Origin: Paragonimus skrjabini miyazakii
Lineage: Eukaryota; Platyhelminthes; Trematoda; Plagiorchiida; Troglotrematidae
Assembly (NCBI GenBank): GCA_014338405.1
Contig: JTDE01002166.1
Location: forward strand, 37,080-101,079
Length of the DNA stretch: 64,000 bases
Direction: 5' to 3'
In this document: positions 12,801 through 27,045 of the stretch, in pieces
How positions within the stretch are numbered: position 1 is the first letter of the stretch
How the letters are laid out: every line of letters begins with the position of its first letter
Program-made: the position numbers and the translations under genes
The notes under the pieces: model-generated
The model's database searches: none
Seen by the model: only the letters and a program-made list of their open reading frames with translations
What the model was told of the DNA's origin: nothing

Positions 12801-15800
12801 AGACAATGAGTCAAGCACAACGTTGATCTACGAATATATACTATGCCGACTGAACCTTGCGTGTGTCTTATCTCTCCTGACCGCCAGCACGTTGACAGAC
12901 ATGTCACCTCCGTAAAAACTGCGCTAGTTCTAGGAGGTCCGCCCCCGAGTAGACCTAAGGCCAATATAAACAGACGTGTACTGAAAGTGTTAAATGTACA
13001 TTTGCCGCTTCCAAACGCTTCCGTATCCAATGAATCTGCAAAACGATTGTACCTGTTAAATATTCCATTCAAAGAAGCTGATTCATTGAATATTGCAATG
13101 TCTATGGATAGTAATGCACCAGAGGTTTTTGTTAAGCTTACAGGGACGGGACTAAAGTCACAATCAGCTTTGTTGACGAGGACACATCTGTGAGATAGCC
13201 GATAAGTGGATTTTGAAAAAGCTGTCGTACGGGTAACTGAGATTAGATGATCGAAATTTTGTGGACCAGAAACAGCGATATCAAAATGTCATCCAAACAA
13301 GCCTTACTATCTGTTGTTCATGTTAGATTATGGGAGCACGTAGACTTGATCAACATCATTTGGAAATATGCTATCTGGACAGACGTCCGTGAGTTCGGTG
13401 AGTGATATTTGTGCAGCAAGCAAAAGAACTGTAGGCGACACGGATCGTGCAGTTGTGATCATACAGTGTTCTAAATAATGCAATTGTTAACGTGCCAGCT
13501 TTCTAGGGTTGATAAATAATTAAACGTCAACAAAAAGATGGCAATTGCATCAGGCATATACAATCTATATTGGCTGTGCATTTTTCGTCCATCTCAATCA
13601 ACAACCTCCGGTAGTTTTGTAAATCACTCACTTTCTTTGAGAGAAACCTCGGTCATAGAGGAATTCCATTTTTGCACTTAGTCTAGGTGACGTACTACAT
13701 GACAAAACCTTTCTGGTTATTAGTCCAGAATCGTTTTTGTTTCCGGTATCGGTTCTGTCTACGGTGCATCATCTGTACTCATACTGAATTATTTATCGCC
13801 ATATATTTTAGTCACCAATCTTTCTGAACTAGATCTTAGCTATGAAGTCACTCTGTGTTTTGTTTCCGAGAGATGAGAATATTACTTTCATACTAGCTTC
13901 TCATCCGGCTAACCATCATTGGCCAACTGGACCACACATAAACTCAAATGCATTATTACTTCAGATTTATACTAAATTAGTAGTGTATGTTTGGAATCAC
14001 ATGTGGTTCGACAAAAACCATTTGTGGTGGGTTCTGTGCAATAGTTTCTTGTGTCTTAGATCTCTGTGATAGACTAATCCGAAGCGGGTACCGCCAACTG
14101 TGCTCAGTTCTTGGTTTCAGTGACACAAACGCATAAAGTGTGATCACTGATGACCCCAGCAATAGCAAAATTGTCTAGATCACTTTGAAGTGTGACATGC
14201 TCGAAGCGCATCATTTTGTATTACGTGATACAGAATAACACTTGGTCTACGTATCGTCGGCTTTATTTAACCAGTCAGAGGTTCACTAATCCTGTGGAGT
14301 ACAAATGTTTAGCAATAGATGCGGTTGAAAGACGTACCTGAAACACGTCAGGGTTGTAGATACCAGAGCTGGCATTCCAAGAGATTATTCTAAGCTGATA
14401 TCTCCTCTCAGTTCGTTTGTGTAGCTGTTGACATATTTGCCCCATCTCCGAGAAGAAGCCAGACAATCCTTCACACAAGTTATAAATTAAATGTAGGACA
14501 AGGTCAATGATGATTATTTTAACAAATTACACGTATCCTAACTTTTGTGCCAATCATTTGCACATCACACTTTCGCTTTCTTCTCAAGTTTATTAATCGT
14601 AACTGGGAACTGTAGTCAGTGACGTTAAAACTCATCGTACAGTATATGAAATTATTTGAATGATAATGGATCAACGTCGCACGAAGAACAGTTGCCATGA
14701 TTACTTTAGACTACGAAACGATTAGTTTGAAGGAGATTGCAGAAATTAACTGCCTAATCAATCTGCCTGAGCAAGAATGAACTAATGGCTGACTAAATAT
14801 GTTGCCTCAGATTTAAGGTAACCTTTTCGCGTGAAACTGAGTGACTGTGATTGGTTAGATACACCGTGAACAGAAAAGGCAGTATAGGAGAGATTGATTA
14901 TCTGATTATGATTGACTAAACAACCAACATTAGGCTGGCGCATTATATTAGGACAACTAGTGTGAATCCTGAACAAGACGTGCACTGAGATATAGCCGAT
15001 GGTTTATACAGATGAGTGTGAGACTACGCTTTTATCAGTTTCTTCCATCTCCCAGTTCATTTCGACAAGCTTCTGTTCTTGTCAGCGTCAGCAACACTAC
15101 TTACTGTTCGATACGCCGAGTTATCGAAAATCGATAATGTTATTCCGTTTTTATTTTCAAACTGAAGTTTTGGTATAACACTTTCTTATGTTTTGTACTG
15201 AAAAATTGCCTAAAAAAGATTTATTGACACCGCAGTACAAATTTAAACATTGTAATATATTTTTCAAACAAAAGCTTATAATCAATTGTTCGTTGATTTT
15301 GGCGATAGTAATTATGCATTTCATTTTGCCGGTTATTCGCAACAGGTTTTGCTTTATTTTGTGTTCTAGTTAATTACTGAGTTAATTATCGGGGCTGAAC
15401 TGTCATGCCCTAGTTGACAAACTTCGAATGAGACTACATATCTTTTTGAGAGGTACATGGAATTTAAACCGATATGTTTTGTTTTACTGCAAACTGAACA
15501 ATCCAGTATGTCCTCAAGTAAGATTAGTCTGAAACAAGTAATGTGCCACATCGTGAGTTGTGTGCTTGCCTGTAACCCGGATACTTTTCCAGGGCGTTTT
15601 AAAGATAACAGTCTAAATGGAACAAACTGCAAAGACGTGATCACGTGATTTCCAACGAAACAATTTTTTACTGAATAACGTATTCTTCGGGTAGTTTTAA
15701 ACAGGACCACAAGTGTTTTGCCTGGAAATAGAGATTTACAACAAGACTAACTAGCTTCAACAGCCTTATTTATGTAAAAATGGGATATATTGCATTCACA

Positions 15801-18800
15801 AAAAGTTCAACCACATGACTACGGCTATCTTCATTTGTACTAATTAGTGCTTACGGTTTATGAGTGAATTGGGTTAGAAAATGTGAATACTGTGGGAATG
15901 TTTGCATACTTGTGCGATACCCAGAAATATTAACACCGTAACAATCGCAACGAAAAACAGACGTTTTGACATAAACGTTTCTTGGCTTCATGGAGGCTTA
16001 CCTAAAGGTAATCACTTGAAACGACCTAAACGTCAGAGCAGTAACAAGATATTGTTAATCCACTTTGAACAGTATGTAGATTACCTGAAATTGTAACGTG
16101 ATACACAGTCCCAAAAAAGATTGGAATGTGAATATTTCATCCAGAATCGATGCTCAGTTTGAAGCGGAAAAGTCAAGAATTCAATGGTTAGAATCGCATC
16201 CATGCAATAAACCTTCGAATCTTTCTACAAACGTGAAGAAACTTTTATGTACATAACTTGTTTCCAAAGCAATAGTAACCTTCCACGTAAGTGAGTATGG
16301 AAGTATGTGCGCGATTTTCCGCAAGTTTCTCACACGGGATTTGAGATAAACGTGCGCTAGACACCATGATTGTTGTTAAGCTAACAAACACTATAAATAA
16401 GCTTCATCATTGCAATCTTGCGTTTTATTGCGTGGATTAGTTAATTGTGCGTCTGCCCTTGACTGTAGACGGTGATTCGAGATGGCACGACAATATAAAC
16501 AATATACTATTGCTGACATCTGTTGACTGGACTATATGTGTACCGTTGTGTTCATAAAGTCTGTCGATTTATTAATGTTTTTCTTTATGCGCAATTCATG
16601 TGTTCGACTTGTACAATATAGTAAATTTTGTAACATTAAACGGTTTGTGCATTATCATTTAACAATCAAACTTCTCGAATGAAATTGTTTGTTTCTAAAG
16701 AGTCTCAAACTGCTGGTTTTGTAAGCAATGCACACAGAATGACTCACTGTTTAGTAAAGTGTGTGTTGCGAGTTTAACTTTTGCAAAGTTTCCTCTTCCA
16801 ATATCCAAGATCAAGCGATAGAAACCAATTCGTTTTCCGTATTTCTTTTCCGATCTGAATTGATGACGTTTATCAAATTCTATCTGTATCCGTTCAAAGG
16901 TTGTCAGCCCTTCATTCTTGTGATGAACATGCTGGTCGGATTCTTTAGGTGCACCTCGTATCGAAAGTGATTTTTCAATCCTATGGTCAGTAACCTACAG
17001 ATCCGAAAACATACCAGAAGAAAAAATGAAATGATCAATAATGTTGAAGTTACCAAACAAATGAAATTTTGCAGTTTGATCTCATTTTTGTTAGGCCACT
17101 GTTATTGAACGTGAGTATTTTAAATTGTGATTTTACGTCATAATTAACACTATTCTATCCTGTCCAGACTATGCGCCACAATCTTCTTGTTGAGGATGGG
17201 TGGTATACTGGAGCTGTGACAGTTCGCAAATATTTGAAAATATTTTATTCCCTCAGTAAACCTTTTAGTAGAAGTCATTTTGGAAGATGCGTTTGAAAGT
17301 CTTCACTTTATTTTTGTAACTTCTTGGCAAAATAGACACATTGTTAGGGTCTAAGTTTAAAAGGATTTGGAGTATTCCCGATGGTTACATTTTCTAAACT
17401 GCACACCAACAATAGTTTTGACTCTGCTGGAACATATCGTTTAAGACAAACTGCATATGGTGGTCATCAAACGCAAAATTACTTTCACTTCTGATGTGTA
17501 TGAATTTACTTCTGTATCGAGATAAAAATTATCAACATAAAAACAAAGTTTATTGAAACTGTTCAATTTAGAAAGGGTTACGGCCGTTGTGCAATAAAAA
17601 AATATTTTAGTTGGGTCATCGTTTTAGCACGTCTTTTTGTTAGATTAAGTATCAACTTGCGAATGAACAAAGTGTTACTTAAGATACGCAATGTTCCTGT
17701 GAGTGACTTAGGTTTTGTTGTAAATATTAAGTGTTGAACTATGTCAACATCTTGGTGTTTATCAAAGCATTCTCCCGATCACAATACGCTTTTCCATACT
17801 GTTGTTCTTAATCTCTGTCAGAGAACTGTCCGAGAAAAAAATAAACCTCTGCCTTATTTGTACAACACAATGCACGAATGAAAGCTGTTTGTTAATGGCA
17901 GTTCTTTGTACTACTTGAAGGAACAATGTGAGATCCAGCTCGCGACCTAATTGAGATGCGCTGAAGCTATGTGAGAATAAAATGCTGGTCAGCATTGTGG
18001 AGAAGGATTTAAAATCAAAATGTCCTACTTGGAGAGCAACATAACGCCTACCATTAGAAATACTCAATTGTTATTTTTGAAACTTTGCAGCTTAGTTTTT
18101 GTAGGGTAAAATTGACAACCCATCTGCCGATGCTCAGTAAACGAGCATACATCGACTTAGGTTCACGTTGCTTTTTATTAAGGCCCACTGTTCGATGAAT
18201 CTTTTCATGAACATTTCCGTCGTCACAATAGGTGCTCAACAGGTGTTTGATCGATTGTATCCGGGAATATAAAAAAGTGCGAAGGGTAGGTAGACTAATT
18301 TATTTACTTCCACTCTCAAACCTTTATATAAACGAATACCATTCAACCAGATTAGAGTATACAACGCTTACAGATGTTATTTCTGTTGGTTATTGGAATC
18401 ACGTAAGTGTCCTGGTCTTCCTCTGTTATATAATTTCAACCTCAAATAAAATCTTACAGACCAGTTCAATGTTCTACTTTCAACATGCTGCCTATGAAGA
18501 TAACTAAACAAACTAGCGTTAAGAGTCACAACAGCCTACACAAAATGCATCTCTAAATAGTCTTTTTTGTTGTTTAATTTTGTCGCACTGATGTATTATT
18601 ACTAAATAAGTTCAGCTTCAAAAATATGAGTATAGTTCATTCATTCACACTTGTTAACCTGGCTTACACTTGAAGATCTATATCTGGCATGCATCTATTC
18701 ACCATCAGTTATTCAAAATTAGAGTCATCATTAAACGGTTGTAAGTTTGCACGCCAGTGAGTGAGAACCTATTCACTTACACGGTCGTAAACTTCTCAGG

Positions 18801-21080
18801 TTTGTACGTTTCTAATTGGTAACGGCTCATAAGCACGTCCTAGCATGGTTCAATACAATAATGATGGGATCAAACTAAAAACTTGGGTGGAAATGTTTTA
18901 AATAAATAACTAAAACTTCTTAGTGATTTTAACTCGTAATATGTAAAAAGCATAACAGACGCCAGATAAAGAACCTCCTTCATTAACCTGAAGACACGTT
19001 ATTTTGCCCACTTCTGAAAATCAGCCATACCTTGCATTGAATAACATCTCAAACAGAACGTAGGTTACATTTGTGGAACCGTTTGACTAGCAGCCGATCA
19101 ACAAACGTTTACACTTAGTTCGAGATTAGTGCAACCCTATTTGAACCAGCATTGTTTCAGACCGAACTCAACATAAAATGCCACCAAGCGTAGGTCAAAC
19201 TGAAAGCTTCGGTGTAATGTGCACTGGTCAACAAATTTAAATTACTGGCAACCAGTTCATTAACAACACGTCAGTACTATGTCAGTATACATTACATTTA
19301 CTCTTCTAACGTGTGCTGCAGACAATTAGTTAAAAATATCTCGTTCGAAATTTTTCTGATTAAAAGTCCATTATTCTGAAACTACTAATCCCAATCATCG
19401 ATTTTTGCCCAGAATCTGAGCGTCGATCTATCTCACCGCATAAAAGACACCAGTGACAACGTATTTTATCTTAAGACTTGTAGATTCTTGTTTGAAATCG
19501 CATACTTTTTACATTGGATAAGTAAAAAGCAACTTATTGCGACACGTTATTTGTGTTATTATCTGTTAAATTAATGATAACAGTTCGTTGTATAGAACAG
19601 ATCTCATCAGTTAAACCGTGGTCCAAGACAGTCTTGAAGCAGCCGAGACTTTTGAAGATCTTAGCTATTGAAACCCCAGTAAGTAATTCACAAGAAATCT
19701 TGCCCAATGTGTTTCTATATCTTTAACAGATCCATAGAGCACAACAGCAGAATGACAAGGGTGAGTGATCGATTATCATGGAACTATGAACTGTGACGGC
19801 AATAACTGTTATTCGTCAAAAGAAAGTTTCTGTATGTAATTTGAGGCCAACTTGTGAGCAATCGGCAATTAGATCACATTTCGTTAGATGAACCATAGCC
19901 ATGAAAAGCCAGGACTTCGGCTGAATTTGACCAACACGTTATATCTGTCGATGGTATGAATTTAGTCGAAACTCAGATTTTTTGCAATTGGATATCTTCT
20001 GAATTATTACGTCTGCACATTATTCATATGTACTTTTACAGTTCGTCTTTCTCATCCTTCAACCGGCATCACTTCTTTGATCGGTATTGTTCTAATCTGT
20101 GCTAAAAATCAGGAAGAGGCTCGAAATAAAAAATTGCTTGTTAGAAGCCGACAGCCCTGATGGATTAGGTCACCACTCTTCCGACTATCGATTACGAGTT
20201 TGTCTTCAACTTTTTCGCGTAAGTTACCTCCATCTCAGGTGTTCCATTGAAAACGGAAGGGGCTATTGAGTGCTGTTTCGTGTAACATTTTCACCGTAAC
20301 GCTTTTGAGCTCATGTGACTGCAGTCAATACAGATCAACACATGAATTTCCTGTCCATTTGTACTAGTTGGACATGAGCTAACCTCTCATCATCTGTAGT
20401 GATCGACCAGTCAAAAATATTCCTATGAAAACAGTAAACTAGTGGAACACAGCCACGACTCGCAGAACGAAGGATGCCAGACAGCGATTTCTCGACGAAT
20501 CCATACAGGGACAGAACCGGTAGTCAGTTGTCAGTTTTGGAGTGGTCATCACGGAGTATTATATCACCAGTGATTGACGCACTGGCAACAGCCGCCAGTG
20601 CAAAATGGCCAACAGGGGCGGATTGTGGTTTTCCACCCCGGGACGAAAACATTAATCGTAATTACTGGTAAACATCAGTGACCCACATGCTTCGCCTAAG
20701 AACACACTTACAAAGCATAAAAATTGAACATCACTCAAAATTGACTGCAGCTATTTCATTCTTGCCGAATTCCTGGTCAGACGCTCTTGAATGTAAGCAC
20801 TATGCTGGAGTTGTGTTCCAGTCGGTAGTTAGTATCCTGATGGGCTATAACCAGAACAAAACGAGTAAGGGGCTTCTTTTTGAAAGGTCTGTTTGAATGC
20901 AACGATTACAATCAACTGTGGATCATTTTCAATTCAAGTGAACAAAACTACCAATCTACTTATTTTTAGTGACAGTAGTGATTGACAATTTGTTACTATT
21001 CTCACTTGGAGAGAACTTCTAGTCGTGAGGCCGTCCACTGAAGTTATCTAGTCAGCTACTGTCTCTTGTAGATGCATTCA
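9836..21080. other. No confident gene; long unique-looking DNA
   Basis: About 11 kb without a recognisable gene. There are open stretches such as 12843-13193 (+, 116 codons) and 12494-12802 (+), but no domain is seen in them. A weak Penelope-like trace (ASIAKHLYSTG on the minus strand near 14290-14330) and a 24-bp similarity between about 12690 and 16150 are treated as findings. A G9 run lies near 11190. Confidence 0.35.
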
Positions 21081-21270
21081 GGCATTCTGAGAATTGCTGA
21101 CAAGCAAATCGGGTTGAGCGTTTGCACATGACAATTCGGTTATGCCCAGTGTAAAGTCAGTGATGTGGTGTCTCTTGAAAGCCAGTTTGGAGTGCTAGTC
21201 CTGGCCGTAGCAAGGATATACACTAATGACGGGTTCTAACAAGAGTAAAGGTCGAATTTATGCCTAATGT
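21081..21270 (+). repeat. tRNA-headed SINE, copy S2 (truncated)
   Basis: The leader 'gacaagcaaatcgggttgag' (from about 21099) and 'gacaattcgg' lead into 'gtcagtgatgtggtg' (decayed A box) and 'ggagtgctagtcctggccg' (B box region). A decayed hammerhead region at about 21218-21264 follows, with TGACGGG, 'ttctaacaagagt' and AAAG. Similarity stops soon after. It matches the leader of S6 and the S7/S8 junction. Confidence 0.65.
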
Positions 21271-24200
21271 CTATGAGAATAAGATAGCTGCGCTCAGTTT
21301 TGCGTGATGTACCTTGTATATAAACTAAAATGCAATAGTACTGATTACAATCTGTTCACAACCTACTGTTAACTAATAAATTCGCAGTATATCTGAGACG
21401 TAGAACAGTTAATTGCATTTCTCATATGTATTTGCTGGACTCGAAACAAGAACGAAGTAGTACTTAGTTTGTGAGCTCGTGTGTGCAAATCGTGTCACAA
21501 AAACATCTTTCAAGTGTTTTCTTTTTACCAGTGTCAGTGTGCATCATGATCAAACAAAACAGCGAGCAGTAGCTAATCAATATAACTAACAGTTTGCCAC
21601 ATTGAACTCAATTAGGTGTGTTCACCTGTAACTGGCGTGGACACAACGAACATTAAAGTGACGAAGTCTGCAGCTGAGAGATCATGCTGATACGAGACCG
21701 ACACCTTATGAGAAAAATATCCGTCAAATGTACATATATTACCCCCAAAATATTTACGACTTTTGTGTCAAATGTATTTTATCAAGAATACCCCGTTTTG
21801 CTTCAATACAGCACGCTTTTTCTGTAGAATTGATAGCGGACCAAATGATAAAGAATACATTTTAATGTATCAACGAACGCAGATAATCGTATTTAGGATC
21901 AGATGGCGTTGTTTAGATTCAGTACAAGAAAGATATGCAAAAGTAATATGACAGATGAAACCATGAATAATAATATTAGCTTAGGATGAAAATAAATTGG
22001 GTCAAGTTTGAAATGGGCACTCAAACTATTTTATGAACAAAAATTTCCATCTAGTTCTAAGGAAAAAATTGTCAATTTCATCGGCTGAAGTTTGTTGCTC
22101 AAACCTCTGTCGTGGGCCATATATAGCACCGAAAATATTTGTGCAAGCACGCTTAGAATGCTTATTATCCGGTTCCTAGCAGACTGATACTCATGAAGAT
22201 CACACCAAACTAAACGTCGAGCAGACACCCATAAATTGAACCAACACACTGACGAATGTCGCAACTAGCGGAACAGTAAAGAATATCACCATATGGGACA
22301 ACGCGTCATAGCATTTGTGGATGTGTAACGGAAAACTGGTTGAAATGATTATGCTCTCTCCGAGTGCATGGTAAAGCAAGCAAGTTTGTTTGACGCCACG
22401 CGCATTCCCATCCATTCAGTTCTACCTGCTCTGGTAGACATGCAACACAACAGTAAACTAAAGCGTCGTACAGATATTATCCTGCTGAGGATTTGAAACA
22501 ATCCGTATGGTGTTTACCACTTCCACAGCATTTTCATCAACCGGTGGCGGATAACTGTTGTGCGATTAACGTGGTAGTGGCTCTTCCACGTTGAATGTCT
22601 AACACGCATGTTTTTCAGTCAGTTGAGCATATGTTCCTTTTCCCGATCTCAGGCATTCTGTTCAGTTTGCCATTCAGTTGTTTAAGAACTTTGGGGAAAC
22701 TGTTTGATTGCAACGATTAGTACACAACTTGGCGATTCGCCTGTTCCTCAAGGTTATAAGCAACTTGCTAGTTTAATGGTGGAGTATGCTTTTTGTACTT
22801 GGTTGTCTACACTTTTGGCACAAATCATCTTACAAAATGGTTGTTTATAATACAGTATTCATAGTATCAATTAGTTGTTTGGGTACGTTAGGGAGATTGT
22901 TAACTTGCGCGTTTTTGATTCGTAATTCAGCTTGACTAACCTAATCATTAACCAATTACCGACAGTAATGGATACTAATCCATTTACTTACAAAATAGTT
23001 TCCCAAACTTTGTGTTGAGTAGGGATGCGTTTTCATGTCCTTGTGGTAGTCCACAAATTCATTGCAAAATAAAGTCATTACATTAGACTGGTTGAGAACC
23101 ATATTGAGAATACAATCAACAGATTACTCGATAGTTTACAAAATTCTGGTCATCAAACAACCGCTTTGTAATTTGCCTGTTATAGTTGTTGCAGTAAACA
23201 GCGTGCTTATTCAGTGAACAGAAGGTTTTTCATTAGAAAAACGTAATGAATACTCTTAACGAGAAAAATTAACGTAACACCGGTTTGACAGATAAAATAC
23301 ATGCACACTGTAAGTTCCTCGTTTTATAAGTTTCGTAACTGTATATCATTAATGTTCTGATATCATTAGGTAGGTGCTAGTACACCTTATTACTGATAAT
23401 GTCATACAAAAAATCATTTTTAATCAATGGATTTGAAACCTTTGTATGGTTGTGGTGGACAACTAACTCGTTGGTTAGTCTTTATTCGAATACTTCTGTT
23501 TACCATGTCAGGACAAAGGAATTCTCCTAGCACATTGTCCATGCTGCATTTTATCTCATCTAATTGAATTCTAACAAAAACGTCTAATGGAATGTTCCAG
23601 ATGGATCGCAAAATGGCACGTGTTATGAACTGTAGTGTGCTCATCTAAAACCCAGTGACAGTGGAGCATGTGATGTAAATCATTAAACTGTCTGGAGCAT
23701 ACGAAAAATAGTACTACCTATTTACCTACCTACTTAAGTATACAGTACCTGAGAGATGATTAAAAATCACGCTTATCTCAATTCCTAGCCCTGATGTCAC
23801 AATGGTAAGCTGCATGTTCAAACATTCACTTCCGCAGATGGTGACAACTTTAAGAAAAGAAGACAAGAAGTACAGAATGGAAAAGCTTCTGAATCATGAA
23901 GCTATGTTATTTTAATATCCCGGGATGAAACCCTAATTAGATTTCCATCAAAAGAGTATCTCAGACAAATTCACTTGATGGATAAAATGCTTTTGTGCAA
24001 GTAACAGATTAGAAACAAGGTGTCAATGGCATGCAGGCTTTGAAGTTTATGAGAAAAACATGTTCTTAGTGAGCAAAAGTTTTGTTGGTGATGTCACGTT
24101 CTAAGACTAGCAAACAGTTCTGTAAAATAATATGGAACAATGGTCGCTGTAAAGTAAACAACTCTCACAAGAGAAACCGGCAATCGGTCGTAAATGTTGT

Positions 24201-26774
24201 TCAACTGATTTCAGCCAATGTTCACTACTACACATCAGTAACCAAAATACCACTGGACTTATTTTATGGTTTATATGACTCATATTTGAGGAAAATTTCT
24301 GCCTTATTTCTACTTGAAACGGTGCAGCAGTCTGAGCGTTGTTGACAAGCAAAAATGATTAAGCTTTTGCGTAGGTTGGATTCCTATTGAAAGATTAACC
24401 GCACATTAGCGAACATTTATCCCTAGTTTAAATCCAAGTAGTGGTCAGCTCCAGCGAAATCCATACTCACATACAGTGCATTTATTAGAAGTAGGCTGAA
24501 TGAAATATCTATGAGTATCTGAAAGCTTCAGCCATTTGCTAGTGATATTCACCTTTAATGGGCGATTATGCCTGGTTTATCTGGTATACCTCCATGCACA
24601 ATACGTGTCTAAAGGTTTATGCACAATACTTCAGGAGGTCTACGTGATAAAACTGGCTTAAAGATAGAACGGTTCAACGGACATTTTATCGAAAGACAAT
24701 TGGAGTAGCATACGTTCATGGACCAGCAAAACCATGGGTTACAATCACGCTTAAGCAAAGATAAGCAACTGCTCATAATGCTCCAGAGGAGATTAGATTT
24801 CTACGACCTGAGAGTTTTCCTATGAATGCCGCGTAATCCATGTAGATGAGACTGACAGTCTGTGAGACAACAGAATGAACCAACGTGTTCTAGTTTGTGC
24901 ATATCAAGTGGCCATTGGTGAAACACAACGTTTTCCACCTACCATTTTTGTGATAGTCGACAAACATCAGGAATACCTCTTGTACCCGACCTGATTATGA
25001 CTGTAGCCATTTGAGTGACTAAAATGGAGGGACGCTGGAGACATTTAGCATTTTGAACCAGCGGCAAGTAACCAGCAGGAACCTTCTCAATGAGGACGGA
25101 AACTTTCAACTACCACCATTCTATTTCTTTCCTGACTGCTGCTCTTCTCCTTGTTCTTATTTGTGGATGCTAACAGACTTTTTAACCATCCTTCCTATTA
25201 CTGGACTCTTCAATGATTCACTTAAAAGATACGTATGTACTTGACCGGGGACAATGAAATTTCCTCCAGTGTTATACTATGCAGTGCTGTCCATTTATTT
25301 TTGAAAATGCTTCATAGTAATAGCCTACCGAGCGTTCACACAAGTGACATGAGTTACGAGGTACTTAATCGATGACTTGACGGTGGACAATGGAAGCGGT
25401 AGCAAGTAAGCTCGATATGGGAGGTCGAGACCACTTTGGCTTGATAACATGAGGTTACCAGCAACTTCGGACTGCAGCCATCTTCATTTCGTCATCCCCT
25501 TAGGACACCAATCATTTGCAATAGAAATAGGCAGAATTCCTCAACAAGATGTTTTATGGGCGAGCCAAAGTTCTACAGCGCACGCTAGGCGATACAACCA
25601 ATCACAGTTGACGCTTGGTTATACAGGTTTGTGTATTTTCACTTACTCAAATACTTTCTTCCCCGTTGAACACACCAAAGCAGATTGTTTGATTAAAGCT
25701 GTACACGGTTTGGGTTGGAAACAGATGAAGGCATGGTGCACGTTTAGCGGTGTTTGAAGAATATACGTGACTCAAGTCAAATAATTTCGATCCAGTAATT
25801 CATATTGGGCCTAAAAGGAGTACGGAACTGTTGCAGCCTCAAAATGCACACCGTTTCGACCATTCTTCTGGAAAGTAGCATTCTCTTGAATGCTTTAGCA
25901 CAGCCGTTGCAGTTTTTCCTTTGAGCCATTCGTTTACATCTCTGCCAATTGATGTCACGTCAAAAGTCTTGCAAACTGAAAACTAATTTTACTAACTGAC
26001 TGGAATATTTGATTTACGCACGAGCTTTCCTTCGAGCATGGATGAGTTCTTCAAAAATTCTCTGTCCTGCAGCTATATGTGAGGTCAGACGAAATTCAGT
26101 CATTCCGTTTTTAGGAATAAATGTAATGCATTCCATCCTTCAACAGTCAACAGTTGTTCACTCTATCGGAAACAGGGGGCAGATAACTCAGCCAGAAGTT
26201 GGCATAAAAATTTCACACTTCTAAGGGGCAGTCGGGGATAGACCGTCAAGTCCGCTTGTTTTGCTGGGTTAGAACTGCATGTGTTCTTTGAAACCAATTG
26301 GGCTCTCAAGTGAAGCAGAAGGGTCCGTGAGAAACGAGCATACTGTACCAACTGAAAAGAAAACACTCGTTATCCTGTGAGAATTGTGGTCATTCTTTTC
26401 GAAGTGATTAGCAGTGTACGGTACGGTCAATCTTTCCGTGATTCCCAGGCTATCCGGCATATTTTGTCACCCAGAATTATGCTAGTGTAGACAAAATCAA
26501 AACGATTTGACTCACATCTGATAAACTTTGAAATGCACTAGATAGATGCGTAATATTTGGTTTAGGTACCTTTTCCTTTCTCTCCCGAAACCTTCTGAGA
26601 CACGTGGTGGGAAATCTGTCCGCACAAAAGGGGTCGTTTCCCGAAAGCAGTAAATATCGTAGCAGACATTTGTGTAGTCCGACAGCTGGTAGTAAGATAT
26701 AGTCAAGTCACCATGAGCAAGCTTATTGTAGTCACTGGTAATTAATGGGGAAATTTCGTTTTCATATAAATTGA
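21271..26774. other. No gene recognised
   Basis: About 5.5 kb of AT-rich DNA. No protein domain, RNA gene or repeat family is seen on either strand. The open stretches are short and lack motifs. Confidence 0.4.
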
Positions 26775-26995
26775 GCACACCCTAAAATTGATCGCAGCTG
26801 TTGCATTCCCATGAACCCTCCTTTCGATCCCCTTCGAAAGGAGATACTAGACTCGACTTTCGTTTTTATCAGAGCCCGTCAGTAGTACACATTCTTGCCA
26901 CTGCCGGGACTAGAACTCCGGCTACACTTTCATGACGCAACGGTATTGACCAGTGATCTCAAACTAAACACGACCGAATCACCACATGTAAAGGC
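26775..26995 (-). repeat. tRNA-headed SINE, copy S3
   Basis: A minus-strand copy. It shows the body end (plus strand 'ttgatcgcagctgttgcatt'), 'cctttcgaaagg' on the minus strand, the hammerhead at 26843-26890, and the B-box-like 'ccggagttctagtcccggca'. The A-box area is decayed. The adjoining 26996-27045 holds 'agccacatt...aatgtggct', a hairpin resembling the SINE leader in the opposite orientation. It could be a second broken copy. Confidence 0.75.
26843..26890 (-). ncRNA. Hammerhead-ribozyme motif of SINE S3
   Basis: This is the only SINE copy that keeps the catalytic GAAA after helix II. Helix I is GTACTA against TAGTAT (6 bp, all paired), and the cleavage site is after GTC. The first core segment is CTGACGG instead of CTGACGA and helix II is eroded, so this copy is probably inactive. 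It does show that the ancestral core had GAAA. Confidence 0.55.
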
Positions 26996-27045
26996 TAAGC
27001 CACATTCTGAGCATTACTCGCAAGCGAATGTGGCTGAGTATTTAC

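Noticed and set aside
12494..13193. Two open stretches as a gene
   Set aside because: No domain, no convincing splice sites, and an equally long antisense frame; treated as chance.
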